A stretch of DNA of 64,000 bases from Hufsiella ginkgonis (GTDB taxonomy: Bacteria; Bacteroidota; Bacteroidia; Sphingobacteriales; Sphingobacteriaceae), in NCBI RefSeq assembly GCF_009834915.1, contig NZ_WVHS01000002.1, positions 434,001-498,000 on the forward strand, written 5' to 3'. The number at the start of each line of letters is the position of its first letter. Position 1 is the first letter of the stretch. Under the pieces are notes generated by a model. The model had not been told where the DNA came from and searched no databases. It was given only the letters and a program-made list of their open reading frames with translations. Below, one piece after another: positions 1 to 7,148 of this stretch. Position numbers and translations under genes: made by a program.

Positions 1-225
1 CATCACCCAAAAACGGCCGTACGTATAACTTTCCATCAACACCTCCATGTACTCCAACAGGAGCCCGAAGGCTAACCCGCCCAATATATACAGCACATTA
101 CGCGCACCTCTCCCGGCGGCATGCACCAGGCATAGAATAAACAACAGGTAAAGCCCGCATTCAAATAAGGGGAAACACCAGGCAGGGGCCGGGCCGTAAG
201 GTATTCCGGCGTAAGGCAGGTCCAT
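1..225 (-). CDS. Membrane protein, N-terminal fragment (runs off window)
   Basis: Seventy-five codons are open from an ATG at 223-225 to the window edge, so the C-terminus is missing. The peptide starts MDLPYAGIPYGPAPAWCFPL and holds two hydrophobic stretches (about residues 17-35 and 43-60), so it is probably an integral membrane protein. No family was recognised. The A/T-rich region upstream (226-407) has no gene. A real gene is likely because the frame is open and the hydrophobic pattern is regular, but the function is unknown. Confidence 0.55.
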   Translation of the reverse strand, partial: MDLPYAGIPYGPAPAWCFPLFECGLYLLFILCLVHAAGRGARNVLYILGGLAFGLLLEYMEVLMESYTYGRFWVM

Positions 226-407
226 TCTTTTTTTTCTAAATAGCGGCAGCTGACGTTTAATTACAGCGCGAACGAAAATAAGAGATATTCTTATCGCAGG
301 GTAAGATCATGTAAAATTGGACTTATAATGGCTCCCAATTTTAGCTCCCAAACTTTTAAGCCTGATACAACCTTACGCTTGGTCCGCGGTTCCGAACTTT
401 AACGCAT

Positions 408-440
408 AAAAAAGCCCCTATTCCGGCAATAAGGGCTTTT
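408..440 (-). terminator. Rho-independent terminator of tRNA-His
   Basis: Inverted repeat with arms AAAAGCCCTTA and TAGGGGCTTTT around a short CCGG-containing loop. Read on the minus strand it ends in a run of Ts just downstream of the tRNA-His 3' end, so it most likely terminates that transcript. Confidence 0.75.
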
Positions 441-448
441 ACACGATG

Positions 449-523
449 GGTGGAATATGGGGCTCGAACCCACGACCTCCTGAACCACAATCAGGCGCTC
501 TAACCAACTGAGCTAAAACCACC
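449..523 (-). tRNA. tRNA-His (anticodon GTG)
   Basis: The minus strand folds as a tRNA: D-arm GCTC/GAGC, anticodon stem CCTGA/TCAGG with loop TTGTGGT (anticodon GTG), T-arm GTGGG/CCCAT with loop TTCGAGC. The 5' end carries the extra G(-1) typical of tRNA-His opposite C73. CCA is not encoded. The acceptor stem is odd: GTGGTTT faces ATTCCAC, giving two U-U oppositions at 5-68 and 6-67. A terminator follows at 408-440. Confidence 0.93.
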
Positions 524-582
524 GTGTTGGGGATGCAAAAATAATAAATTTCTCGCGCCAACCAAATTCAATCGTGAAAATC

Positions 583-590
583 TATTTTTG
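583..590 (+). promoter_or_regulatory. Putative -7 element of rnhA (TATTTTTG)
   Basis: TATTTTTG matches the Bacteroidota -7 consensus TAnnTTTG and ends 5 nt before the rnhA ATG, so the transcript would be leaderless or nearly so. No convincing -33 TTG was found at the usual spacing. Confidence 0.45.
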
Positions 591-595
591 CGCCA

Positions 596-1069
596 ATGAT
601 CGAACTATTTACAGACGGCGCATCAAGCGGTAACCCGGGTCCGGGGGGTTACGGCGTGATACTCCGCTCGGGAAAACATTATAAAGAACTTTCGGCGGGA
701 TTTCGCAAAACAACCAACAACCGGATGGAGCTGATGGCCGTGATCGTAGGGCTCGAAGCGCTCCGTAAGCCGGGTCAGCAGGTAACCATTTACTCCGATT
801 CGAAATATGTGATCGAGGCGGTAGAGAAGAAATGGGTATTTGGCTGGCTCGCAAAGGGTTTCCAGGGAAAAAAAAATAAAGACCTCTGGCTTCGGTTCCT
901 GGACGTGTATAAACTTCATACCGTACGGTTCCATTGGGTGAAAGGCCATGCCGGGCACCCGGAGAACGAACGATGCGACGTACTGGCGGTAGCCGCCGGA
1001 AAGCAAAAGGACCGGTTAGGGATCGATTCGGTATTTGAAGCAGAAAGTCAGCGAGATCAGCTGCTATAG
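596..1069 (+). CDS. rnhA: Ribonuclease HI
   Basis: A 157-residue RNase H1 that cleaves the RNA strand of RNA:DNA hybrids (primer and R-loop removal). The catalytic set is visible: D7 in FTDGASSGNPGPGG, E45 in NNRMELMAV, D68 in YSDSKYV, H118 in VKGHAGHPENERCD and D128. Length is normal for a single-domain bacterial enzyme, without an N-terminal hybrid-binding domain. The stop codon abuts the last base of the convergent fbp gene with no gap. A TAnnTTTG element lies immediately upstream, so initiation at ATG 596 is likely. Confidence 0.97.
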   Translation: MIELFTDGASSGNPGPGGYGVILRSGKHYKELSAGFRKTTNNRMELMAVIVGLEALRKPGQQVTIYSDSKYVIEAVEKKWVFGWLAKGFQGKKNKDLWLRFLDVYKLHTVRFHWVKGHAGHPENERCDVLAVAAGKQKDRLGIDSVFEAESQRDQLL

Positions 1070-2137
1070 TTAGTCGATGCCGCCGATGATACCCAGGTTT
1101 TCCAGCCTGGATTCTGTGTCGGCACGAATATCCTCAGAGTATTCGCTCATGAATTTCTCGGCCAGTAACACCATATTTTCGGATCCCACGAAAATGGCCG
1201 AACGCTGGTGAAGCGAGTCCACTTCGGTATCGAGTATCCGCGAGAATCCGTTGGTGGCCCTCCCCCCTGCTTGTTCGATGATGAAGGCGATGGGATTACA
1301 TTCATACACCAGCCGCAATTTTCCCCTGGGAGAGCCTGCCGTGGTAGGATAAATAAAGATCCCGCCTTTAATAATGTTCCGGTGCAGGTCGGCCACCATC
1401 GAACCGATATACCTGGAAGTGTACGGGCGGTTAGTGGCGTCGTCCTCTACCTGGCAGTACTTGATGTATTTTTTTACGCCTTCCGGGAAGCGTTTGTAAT
1501 TACCTTCATTGATCGAATAGATCTTGCCGTCTTTAGGTATCTTCATCTGCGGATGCGAAAGGCAGAACTCGCCGATAGAAGGATCGAGCGTAAAGCCGTT
1601 CACCCCTACACCGGTAGTATACACCAGCATGGTGGAAGCTCCGTAGACGATATAACCCGCGGCCACCTGCTCCGTGCCTTTTTGAAGCGCATCCCGCAAC
1701 GTGGCTTTTCCTTCGGTTGATTTACGCCGGTAGATGGAAAATACGGTGCCCACGGCTACGTTCACATCGATATTGGATGAACCATCAAGCGGGTCGATGG
1801 CGACAATGTACTTGGCGTTCCTGGAGATCTCGGAGTCGATGTAAATATAATCGTCATTCTCCTCCGAAACTACGATGCAGCATTCCCCGCCGCTCTTCAG
1901 CGCGGAGATAAATTGCTCGTTGGCATAAACGTCCAGTTTTTTCTGTGTTTCACCCTGCACATTGATATCTTCCGTGTCGCCGATGATGTCCATCAGGCCG
2001 GCTTTGTTTACTTCCCTGTTCACAATTTTCGCAGCGATTGCGAGATCGCGCAGGAGACGTGAAAGCTCTCCTTTGGCATAAGGAAAATCCGCTTGTTTTT
2101 CGATGATAAATTGGCCGAGGGTTTTGACTCCAGACAT
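1070..2137 (-). CDS. fbp: Class 1 fructose-1,6-bisphosphatase
   Basis: Hydrolyses fructose-1,6-bisphosphate to fructose-6-phosphate in gluconeogenesis. The 355 aa carry the class I signature: VSEEND (acidic metal ligands near residue 92), [10 protein letters not shown] (115-124), substrate-loop segments [15 protein letters not shown], and [15 protein letters not shown] with the last metal-ligand glutamate. Length is normal. It is the last gene of a minus-strand run with the phosphoesterase (19 nt gap). With ppc at 55494-58055, the window holds two steps of anaplerotic and gluconeogenic metabolism. Confidence 0.97.
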   Translation of the reverse strand: MSGVKTLGQFIIEKQADFPYAKGELSRLLRDLAIAAKIVNREVNKAGLMDIIGDTEDINVQGETQKKLDVYANEQFISALKSGGECCIVVSEENDDYIYIDSEISRNAKYIVAIDPLDGSSNIDVNVAVGTVFSIYRRKSTEGKATLRDALQKGTEQVAAGYIVYGASTMLVYTTGVGVNGFTLDPSIGEFCLSHPQMKIPKDGKIYSINEGNYKRFPEGVKKYIKYCQVEDDATNRPYTSRYIGSMVADLHRNIIKGGIFIYPTTAGSPRGKLRLVYECNPIAFIIEQAGGRATNGFSRILDTEVDSLHQRSAIFVGSENMVLLAEKFMSEYSEDIRADTESRLENLGIIGGID

Positions 2138-2156
2138 ACTTAGTGTATTTTATACA

Positions 2157-2651
2157 TTATCTATTACCTAATTCTATGGCTTCTAAGGTATGTATTTTTT
2201 TCTCTGAAACACAAAATCTAAGCAAAGTTCGCGTCTTGTGCCATCCTGCCCTGCCGGCGGCACCGGGATTTAAGTGTAAACAACTAATTTTTTTATCATA
2301 GATCACCTTAAGGATATGCGAATGCCCGCAAATAAAAATATCGGGGGCGTCGGCGTAGATTTGGGGCCTTACCTGGGGGCTGTATTTACCGGGGTAACCG
2401 CCGATGTGTGTCATCCAAATCTTCATCTCTTCGCACATAAAACGGAGGTGCTCGCGGTATTCCTGGCGTATTTCCCTACCGTCTATATTTCCGTAAACTC
2501 CCCTGAGAGGTTTAAAACGTTTTAGCCGTTCGGCTACCTCAGGATCGCCAAAATCGCCGGCGTGCCAGATCTCGTCGCACTGCTCAAAATGTTTAAAGAC
2601 CGCATCGTCCAGGTAACTATGCGTATCAGAAAGTAAACCGATCCGTTTCAT
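2157..2651 (-). CDS. YfcE/MJ0936-type metallophosphoesterase
   Basis: Small calcineurin-like phosphodiesterase of 164 aa with the ordered metal motifs of the family: SDTH (residues 8-11), HAGDFGD (31-37), GNID (54-57), THIGG (80-84) and GHSH (108-111). Homologues hydrolyse phosphodiesters in vitro and the physiological substrate is often unknown. It starts 6 nt after trmN6 ends and is followed 19 nt later by fbp, so it is probably co-transcribed. No signal peptide, hence cytoplasmic. Confidence 0.9.
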   Translation of the reverse strand: MKRIGLLSDTHSYLDDAVFKHFEQCDEIWHAGDFGDPEVAERLKRFKPLRGVYGNIDGREIRQEYREHLRFMCEEMKIWMTHIGGYPGKYSPQVRPQIYADAPDIFICGHSHILKVIYDKKISCLHLNPGAAGRAGWHKTRTLLRFCVSEKKIHTLEAIELGNR

Positions 2652-2657
2652 GGGTAA

Positions 2658-3371
2658 TCAGAAAATGGTAAAGAAATCTTTTAATAAAAGCCCGAACGCG
2701 GATGAATAGTTTTTGGGGCTCTCATATATCACCACCTCGCTTTCGATGGGGGTTCTCTCGTCGAACCCGAGCGAAAAGATCACCCTGTGCACCGGGTGTC
2801 CGCCGAACGATTTTACCCCGATCCAATGCCTGGGTTTAAGCCCGTAACGGGCGGCTGTCTCTTTCACTGGTCCGGCTGTTCCTTCCGGCAATATGAACCA
2901 GGCCGACCCGCCCGCAGCCAGGTGCGCGGCGCACTGTGCCACCAGCTCCTCAAAAAATATTTCGCCCGTATGCTTTGCCGTATTGATTTTTGCATGTGGG
3001 CTTTTCAGGGAGTTGATAAAGAAGGGCGGATTTGAAACGATCAGGTCGTATTTTAAATGCCCGTGCCGGTTAAGAAAAGCCTGGAAAGAATCGTGAAACA
3101 CCCTCAGTCGCGGCCCAAACACCGATCTGCTAAAATTACTTCCGGCTGTTTGGGCGGCTGCCTGATCAATTTCAACGCCGTCAATAACGGCGCCGGGAAA
3201 TCGCTGCGCCAGCATCAGCGCAATTACGCCGGTTCCGGTACCAATATCCAGTATGGCTTTCGGGGCCGGCTGACCGGCAATGGCGGCGAGCAGTACCCCG
3301 TCCGTATTGATCTTCATGGCGCAGCCGGTTTGATCGACATCAAATTGTTTGAAACGGAAAACACCCGCCAT
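2658..3371 (-). CDS. trmN6: tRNA1(Val) (adenine-37-N6)-methyltransferase
   Basis: SAM-dependent N6-adenine methyltransferase of the TrmN/YfiC family, modifying A37 of tRNA-Val. The SAM motif is DIGTGTGVIALMLAQRFP and the catalytic motif is SNPPFF. The N-terminus FRFKQFDVDQTGCAMKINTD is typical of the Bacteroidota form. The frame stays open a further 50 codons upstream but that part overlaps gloA2. ATG 3369-3371 gives MAGVFRFKQF, matches the family N-terminus and lies 1 nt after the gloA2 stop, so it was chosen (237 aa). Confidence 0.93.
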   Translation of the reverse strand: MAGVFRFKQFDVDQTGCAMKINTDGVLLAAIAGQPAPKAILDIGTGTGVIALMLAQRFPGAVIDGVEIDQAAAQTAGSNFSRSVFGPRLRVFHDSFQAFLNRHGHLKYDLIVSNPPFFINSLKSPHAKINTAKHTGEIFFEELVAQCAAHLAAGGSAWFILPEGTAGPVKETAARYGLKPRHWIGVKSFGGHPVHRVIFSLGFDERTPIESEVVIYESPKNYSSAFGLLLKDFFTIF

Positions 3372-3372
3372 A

Positions 3373-3762
3373 TTACTTTTCGTAAAGTTCCAGCGGAAGC
3401 TGGTCTGGATCGCTGAAAAACGTGAACTTCCTGCCTGTGCACTCATCGATGCGAACAGGCTCAGTAGCCACGCCGTGTGCCTGCAGGTTTGATATCGCTT
3501 CTGCAATATCGTCCACTTCAAAGGCTAGGTGCCTTAAACCAACTGCCTCGGGGCGTGAGGCCCGTACTGGCGGCTGCGGGAACGAAAATAACTCGACCTG
3601 GTAAAGGCCGTTGATGGCAAGATCGAGCTTGTACGACTCCCTTTCGGACCGGTATACTTCGGCCACGATCGCAAACCCGAGGATCTCCGTATAGAACTTT
3701 TTTGAAACGGCGTAATCGCTGCAGATAATGGCTAAGTGGTGGATGCGGTTTAACTTGATCAT
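3373..3762 (-). CDS. gloA2: YaeR/SMU1112c-type glyoxalase-like VOC metalloprotein
   Basis: A 129-residue vicinal-oxygen-chelate protein closely resembling E. coli YaeR: IHHLAIICSDYAVSKKFY at the start, VGLRHLAFEVDDI in the middle and LPLELYEK at the end. Paired beta-alpha-beta-beta-beta modules supply metal ligands (H9, E55-region, H75, E126-region). The substrate of YaeR-type proteins is not established. The start ATG overlaps the stop of the upstream PAS/HisKA gene as ATGA, showing translational coupling. A longer frame upstream was rejected because the family N-terminus begins here. Confidence 0.93.
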   Translation of the reverse strand: MIKLNRIHHLAIICSDYAVSKKFYTEILGFAIVAEVYRSERESYKLDLAINGLYQVELFSFPQPPVRASRPEAVGLRHLAFEVDDIAEAISNLQAHGVATEPVRIDECTGRKFTFFSDPDQLPLELYEK

Positions 3763-4955
3763 TCTGTTTGTTTTACGATGTGATGGATCTTTTGATCGAG
3801 GTCCCTCACCGCTTTTTCCATCAGCAGCAGGCATTCTTCGGAATCCTTATACCCCGACTCCCTGATAATGCTCATTAGCCCCAGGATCGAAGCCACCGGC
3901 GCCCTCAGCTCATGCGATTGAAAATGAGCGATCTTAAGAAGCGTTTCATTTTTTTCGCGTAAAGCGATCTCGTGTTTCTTGAGCTCATTCATATTTGCAC
4001 CGTTGAACGAGATACCCAGGATGTCGCCTTTGGTATCCCAGGCGGGTTCGTACTTAAATGACCACCAGATCGAAAACTCCCCGTAATCTATCCAAAGATC
4101 ATCATACGCCGTGATCCCTTCAATGGCGAGCCTGAACCTCGACAAAAAGCGCTCTTTATACGATTCGCTCAGGTATTCCATAATGTTGCTCCCGAGCACG
4201 ATTTCTCTTGAATGCGCCTTCCCGATAAATTCGGATACCGCGTTGTTAAAATCCAGGATATGCATCCCCTTGTCAAGCAGCACATGGCAGATCGATGAAC
4301 TGTGAAAGAATGCCCGGAGCTTCGCCTCCGAATTTTCGGCGATGAGCATCTGTTTTTCCAGCTCGAGTGCGCGGGATTGCGCCAGTTTTTTTTCTGATTT
4401 ATAATAATTGCGAATGTAAATGGTAACGTAATAAATGAACAGCAGGGTAATCAGGTAGGTAAAAAAGATATCATAGGTCCGCCACCGGGCGTTTGGATAC
4501 GTATTGCGAAAAATATCCGGCATGGCCGATTCCACGAACAGCAGGCTCATCACAACCACTACGTGCAGAACGATCCAGACAATATGTTGCCGCCGGGGAG
4601 TAATGATAATCAGCAGGTTGAACGTAAAAAAAAATAAGAAAATGGTTGGACCATTAATTCCCGAATTAAAATAATAATTGGAAATAAGCGCCAGGTAACT
4701 AATAACGGCGCTTCCCATCACACTAAACCTGAACAATTTTTTAAACCTCGAAAGGCAGTAAAAAGTAAGCAGCAATATCAAAACGCTGATACTAAGCACT
4801 ATTACAGGCAGCAAATGCAGCAAAAGATTAACCAGCAGGAACCCCGTAAGCACGATAATGCTGATGATACAGGCAGCATGATAAGTTCTTGCTTCCATGG
4901 AAAACTCTTTAGCTGAGCCAATCAGGTCATTCCACTTGGTTTTTAACTTATTCAT
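3759..4955 (-). CDS. Membrane PAS-HisKA protein lacking the kinase ATPase domain
   Basis: 398 aa from ATG 4955. Six hydrophobic segments fill roughly residues 28-180, then a short helical linker, a PAS-like domain (about 210-325) and a HisKA-like helix with the phospho-acceptor motif FQSHELRAPVASILG (His near residue 348). The protein ends about 50 residues later at HHIVKQTE, so the HATPase_c domain of a histidine kinase is absent. No frameshift is needed, as the next gene overlaps by ATGA. A TATATTTG promoter element lies between this ATG and an upstream in-frame ATG (4988), supporting the chosen start. First gene of the gloA2-trmN6-phosphoesterase-fbp run and divergent from a complete histidine kinase. 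Confidence 0.85.
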   Translation of the reverse strand: MNKLKTKWNDLIGSAKEFSMEARTYHAACIISIIVLTGFLLVNLLLHLLPVIVLSISVLILLLTFYCLSRFKKLFRFSVMGSAVISYLALISNYYFNSGINGPTIFLFFFTFNLLIIITPRRQHIVWIVLHVVVVMSLLFVESAMPDIFRNTYPNARWRTYDIFFTYLITLLFIYYVTIYIRNYYKSEKKLAQSRALELEKQMLIAENSEAKLRAFFHSSSICHVLLDKGMHILDFNNAVSEFIGKAHSREIVLGSNIMEYLSESYKERFLSRFRLAIEGITAYDDLWIDYGEFSIWWSFKYEPAWDTKGDILGISFNGANMNELKKHEIALREKNETLLKIAHFQSHELRAPVASILGLMSIIRESGYKDSEECLLLMEKAVRDLDQKIHHIVKQTE

Positions 4956-4969
4956 AGGTGAAGTCCGGT

Positions 4970-4977
4970 CAAATATA
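4970..4977 (-). promoter_or_regulatory. Putative -7 element (TATATTTG) of the PAS-HisKA operon
   Basis: TATATTTG on the minus strand fits TAnnTTTG and lies 14 nt before ATG 4955. Its position inside the longer frame argues that translation starts at 4955 rather than 4988. Confidence 0.5.
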
Positions 4978-5016
4978 AAAAAATCCATACCTTTCTGTCA
5001 CTTTTACTACCCGCCA

Positions 5017-6057
5017 ATGAAATTGTATTCGCTACTATCAAGAGTAGCTTTTTTAAGAAACAAGTATTCCTATAAATTCCTTTTCGTAGCTTTTATAGGA
5101 ATTCACCTGCCTTTGATCGCGATTATCCTGCTGATATCCCTTTCCGGTAAACATACTTTTGATGCGTTTAATATTATCGTGGTAACGCTTATTGTCACGC
5201 TGTCGGCCACAGCGGCTACTCTATGGGTGCAGCATGCGCTGATGGAGCCCATCCGGGTATGCCGGGATGCGCTGACCGATTATGTAGAAAAGCAGCAGCT
5301 TCCCAATATTCCCAAATCATTTCCTGACGAGATTGGCGTATTGATGCGCGGGTTAACCATGGCCATACACACCTTTGATAACCACATCCAGGAAAAAAAG
5401 GCGATTACCAACCTGCTGGCGCACGACCTGCGGGCGCCTTTAAACAACATTATACAGATCACTGAGCTGATAGACGGGAACCAGGATGAGGAAAGCCTGA
5501 AGGAATATGTACACTATATCCGCCAGGCAGCAGCACACCAGCGAAACATCCTGGGCAATGTACTGGAGCTGATGAGACTGGAAATCAGGCATTCTCAAAC
5601 CTCCGAACAAACAAATGTAAAGGAAGTGATTAACCGCTGTGTCGAACACCTATCGATGAACATTACGGCCAAGGATTTAAAAGTTAACGTGAACGTTATG
5701 GCCAACCATAAAATAAACATCAGCAAGCAAGCCGTTGAACTGGTTATTAACAACCTACTAACTAACGCGATTAAATTCAGCCAGCCCGGACAGCCTGTTT
5801 ATATTGAGGGAGCGAGGCACAAAGATCATTTCCAGCTGAGCGTGAGAGACGAAGGCGAAGGTTTTAACACCGAGGACACATCCCGTTTATTTGACGTATT
5901 CACCAGGCTATCGCGCGAAGGTACTTTTGGAGAGGTTTCGAACGGAATCGGTCTCCATTTATGTAAAAAGATCATCGAAAGCAATGGCGGCCGCATTACC
6001 GCCAAAAGTGAGGGAAAAGGATCGGGCGCGACTTTTACGCTGGTGATACCTTATTAA
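5017..6057 (+). CDS. Membrane sensor histidine kinase
   Basis: 346 aa. Two transmembrane helices (about 21-41 and 52-72) enclose a very short extracytoplasmic loop, followed by a HAMP-like linker, a HisKA helix with LLAHDLRAPLNNIIQ (phospho-His H136) and a complete HATPase_c domain: N-box NNLLTNAIKFS, G1 DEGEGF, G2 GIGLHLCKKIIES. It has no receiver and no response regulator lies next to it, so its output is unknown. The frame extends 40 codons upstream, but ATG 5017 was chosen because it starts just before TM1 and avoids overlap with the divergent gene. Confidence 0.92.
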   Translation: MKLYSLLSRVAFLRNKYSYKFLFVAFIGIHLPLIAIILLISLSGKHTFDAFNIIVVTLIVTLSATAATLWVQHALMEPIRVCRDALTDYVEKQQLPNIPKSFPDEIGVLMRGLTMAIHTFDNHIQEKKAITNLLAHDLRAPLNNIIQITELIDGNQDEESLKEYVHYIRQAAAHQRNILGNVLELMRLEIRHSQTSEQTNVKEVINRCVEHLSMNITAKDLKVNVNVMANHKINISKQAVELVINNLLTNAIKFSQPGQPVYIEGARHKDHFQLSVRDEGEGFNTEDTSRLFDVFTRLSREGTFGEVSNGIGLHLCKKIIESNGGRITAKSEGKGSGATFTLVIPY

Positions 6058-6074
6058 AGTGACTGTCCGCGACT

Positions 6075-6110
6075 AAAAAAGCCCGCGCCGGATCACCGGG
6101 CGGGCCTTTT
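6075..6110. terminator. Bidirectional terminator between histidine kinase and tonB
   Basis: GC-rich inverted repeat with arms AAAAGCCCGC and GCGGGCCTTTT around a CCGG-paired loop. It is flanked by an A run on the left and a T run on the right, so it can stop transcripts from both convergent genes. Confidence 0.8.
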
Positions 6111-6130
6111 ATCTGTCACTTATGATGTGC

Positions 6131-7051
6131 TTATTCTGTTGTCTGGAAGTTTAATGGCACTGTATACATTACGCGGACTTTTCGCCCGTTCTGCTCCCCG
6201 GGGATCCAGTTAGGAACTTTCTTGAGCACCCGGATGGCTTCCTGGTCACAGCCGTACCCGATGCCGCGCATCAGCTGTACGTTCGAGATGCTGCCATCGC
6301 GCTCAACCACGAAACTCACGATCACCTTACCATTAATCCCCGCTTCCACAGCAGCCGGGGGATAATGCAGGTTTTTGCGGATGAATTTGGCGAAGGCTTC
6401 CTGCCCGCCGGGAAATTGCGGGTTCACCTCCGCGGTACGGAAGATCTCTTTGTCGCCTTCTCCTTCTTCAGCAGGGGCGGTTCCGGTACCGCCCTTCCCC
6501 GGGCTCTCTATTGGCGCAACGCCTGCCTCAACCGGTACGCCATCGGTTTTCGCATCGCCGATGGCCGCATCGCGGAGATCGGTAAGATCAGGCATGTCTT
6601 CAATTACATCCTGTTCGGGTGCAGCTGCCGGTGCTACGAACCTTACCGTTTTAACCTTCACAGGATCAGCTGCTGCTGCTTTGGGAAGCTCGAGGGGCTT
6701 CTTTTTCGGAGGTTCTATTTCCGGGTGAAGTATCACGACGACAGAATCGGTCGCCGGAAGTGCGGGAACGTTCGCTTGTTCCGGGCCCTTGTACTTGTTA
6801 TACAGGAACGGTCCCGTAATAGCGCTTACGAATAGTGCTGCCGAAATAAGCATCGCGTGGGAGAGCCTGGAAGAATAATTCCGGCGCAGTTCATAGGCTC
6901 CGTAAAGCTGGTTTCTTTTGGCGAATACAAGATCGAGCCACTCGTTCCTGTACACATTGGTTTTAAAGCTTAGCATATCCTGTGGGTTTAATAAATGGAT
7001 GTGCGGCTGCAGGCTATTCCATAATGAATTAGTAAATACTTTCGTGGCCAT
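6131..7051 (-). CDS. Energy transducer TonB
   Basis: 306 aa. A cytoplasmic N-terminus with the Bacteroidota TonB motif NEWLDLVFAKRNQLYGAYELR precedes one transmembrane helix (about 65-82), a Pro/Lys-rich periplasmic linker (EPPKKKPLELP) and a TonB C-terminal domain (FPGGQEAFAKFIRKNLHYP...VPLNFQ). It transmits ExbBD energy to outer-membrane receptors such as the Oar- and SusC-type proteins here. ExbB/ExbD are not in the window. An internal ATG (start at 6976, MLSFKTNVYRNEW) with AGGA just upstream resembles relatives better, so the true product may be 25 residues shorter. Confidence 0.9.
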   Translation of the reverse strand: MATKVFTNSLWNSLQPHIHLLNPQDMLSFKTNVYRNEWLDLVFAKRNQLYGAYELRRNYSSRLSHAMLISAALFVSAITGPFLYNKYKGPEQANVPALPATDSVVVILHPEIEPPKKKPLELPKAAAADPVKVKTVRFVAPAAAPEQDVIEDMPDLTDLRDAAIGDAKTDGVPVEAGVAPIESPGKGGTGTAPAEEGEGDKEIFRTAEVNPQFPGGQEAFAKFIRKNLHYPPAAVEAGINGKVIVSFVVERDGSISNVQLMRGIGYGCDQEAIRVLKKVPNWIPGEQNGRKVRVMYTVPLNFQTTE

Positions 7052-7092
7052 GGGATAAAATATTTACCGATTATTCCCTGATTGTTCCGATT

Positions 7093-7110
7093 TTTTCAAA
7101 TCTTTGAAAA
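7093..7110. promoter_or_regulatory. Perfect palindrome in the tonB/glnN divergent promoter region
   Basis: TTTTCAAA and TTTGAAAA are separated by 2 nt, in the middle of the 97-nt region between the two divergent starts. The dyad is a plausible operator for either gene, but no regulator is identifiable. Confidence 0.35.
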
Positions 7111-7148
7111 CCATATAACTAACCTCACGTGCTTTAAATCACATTACT

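Noticed and set aside
623-1006. 127-codon minus-strand frame opposite rnhA
   Set aside because: Shadow of rnhA, which has a complete active site.
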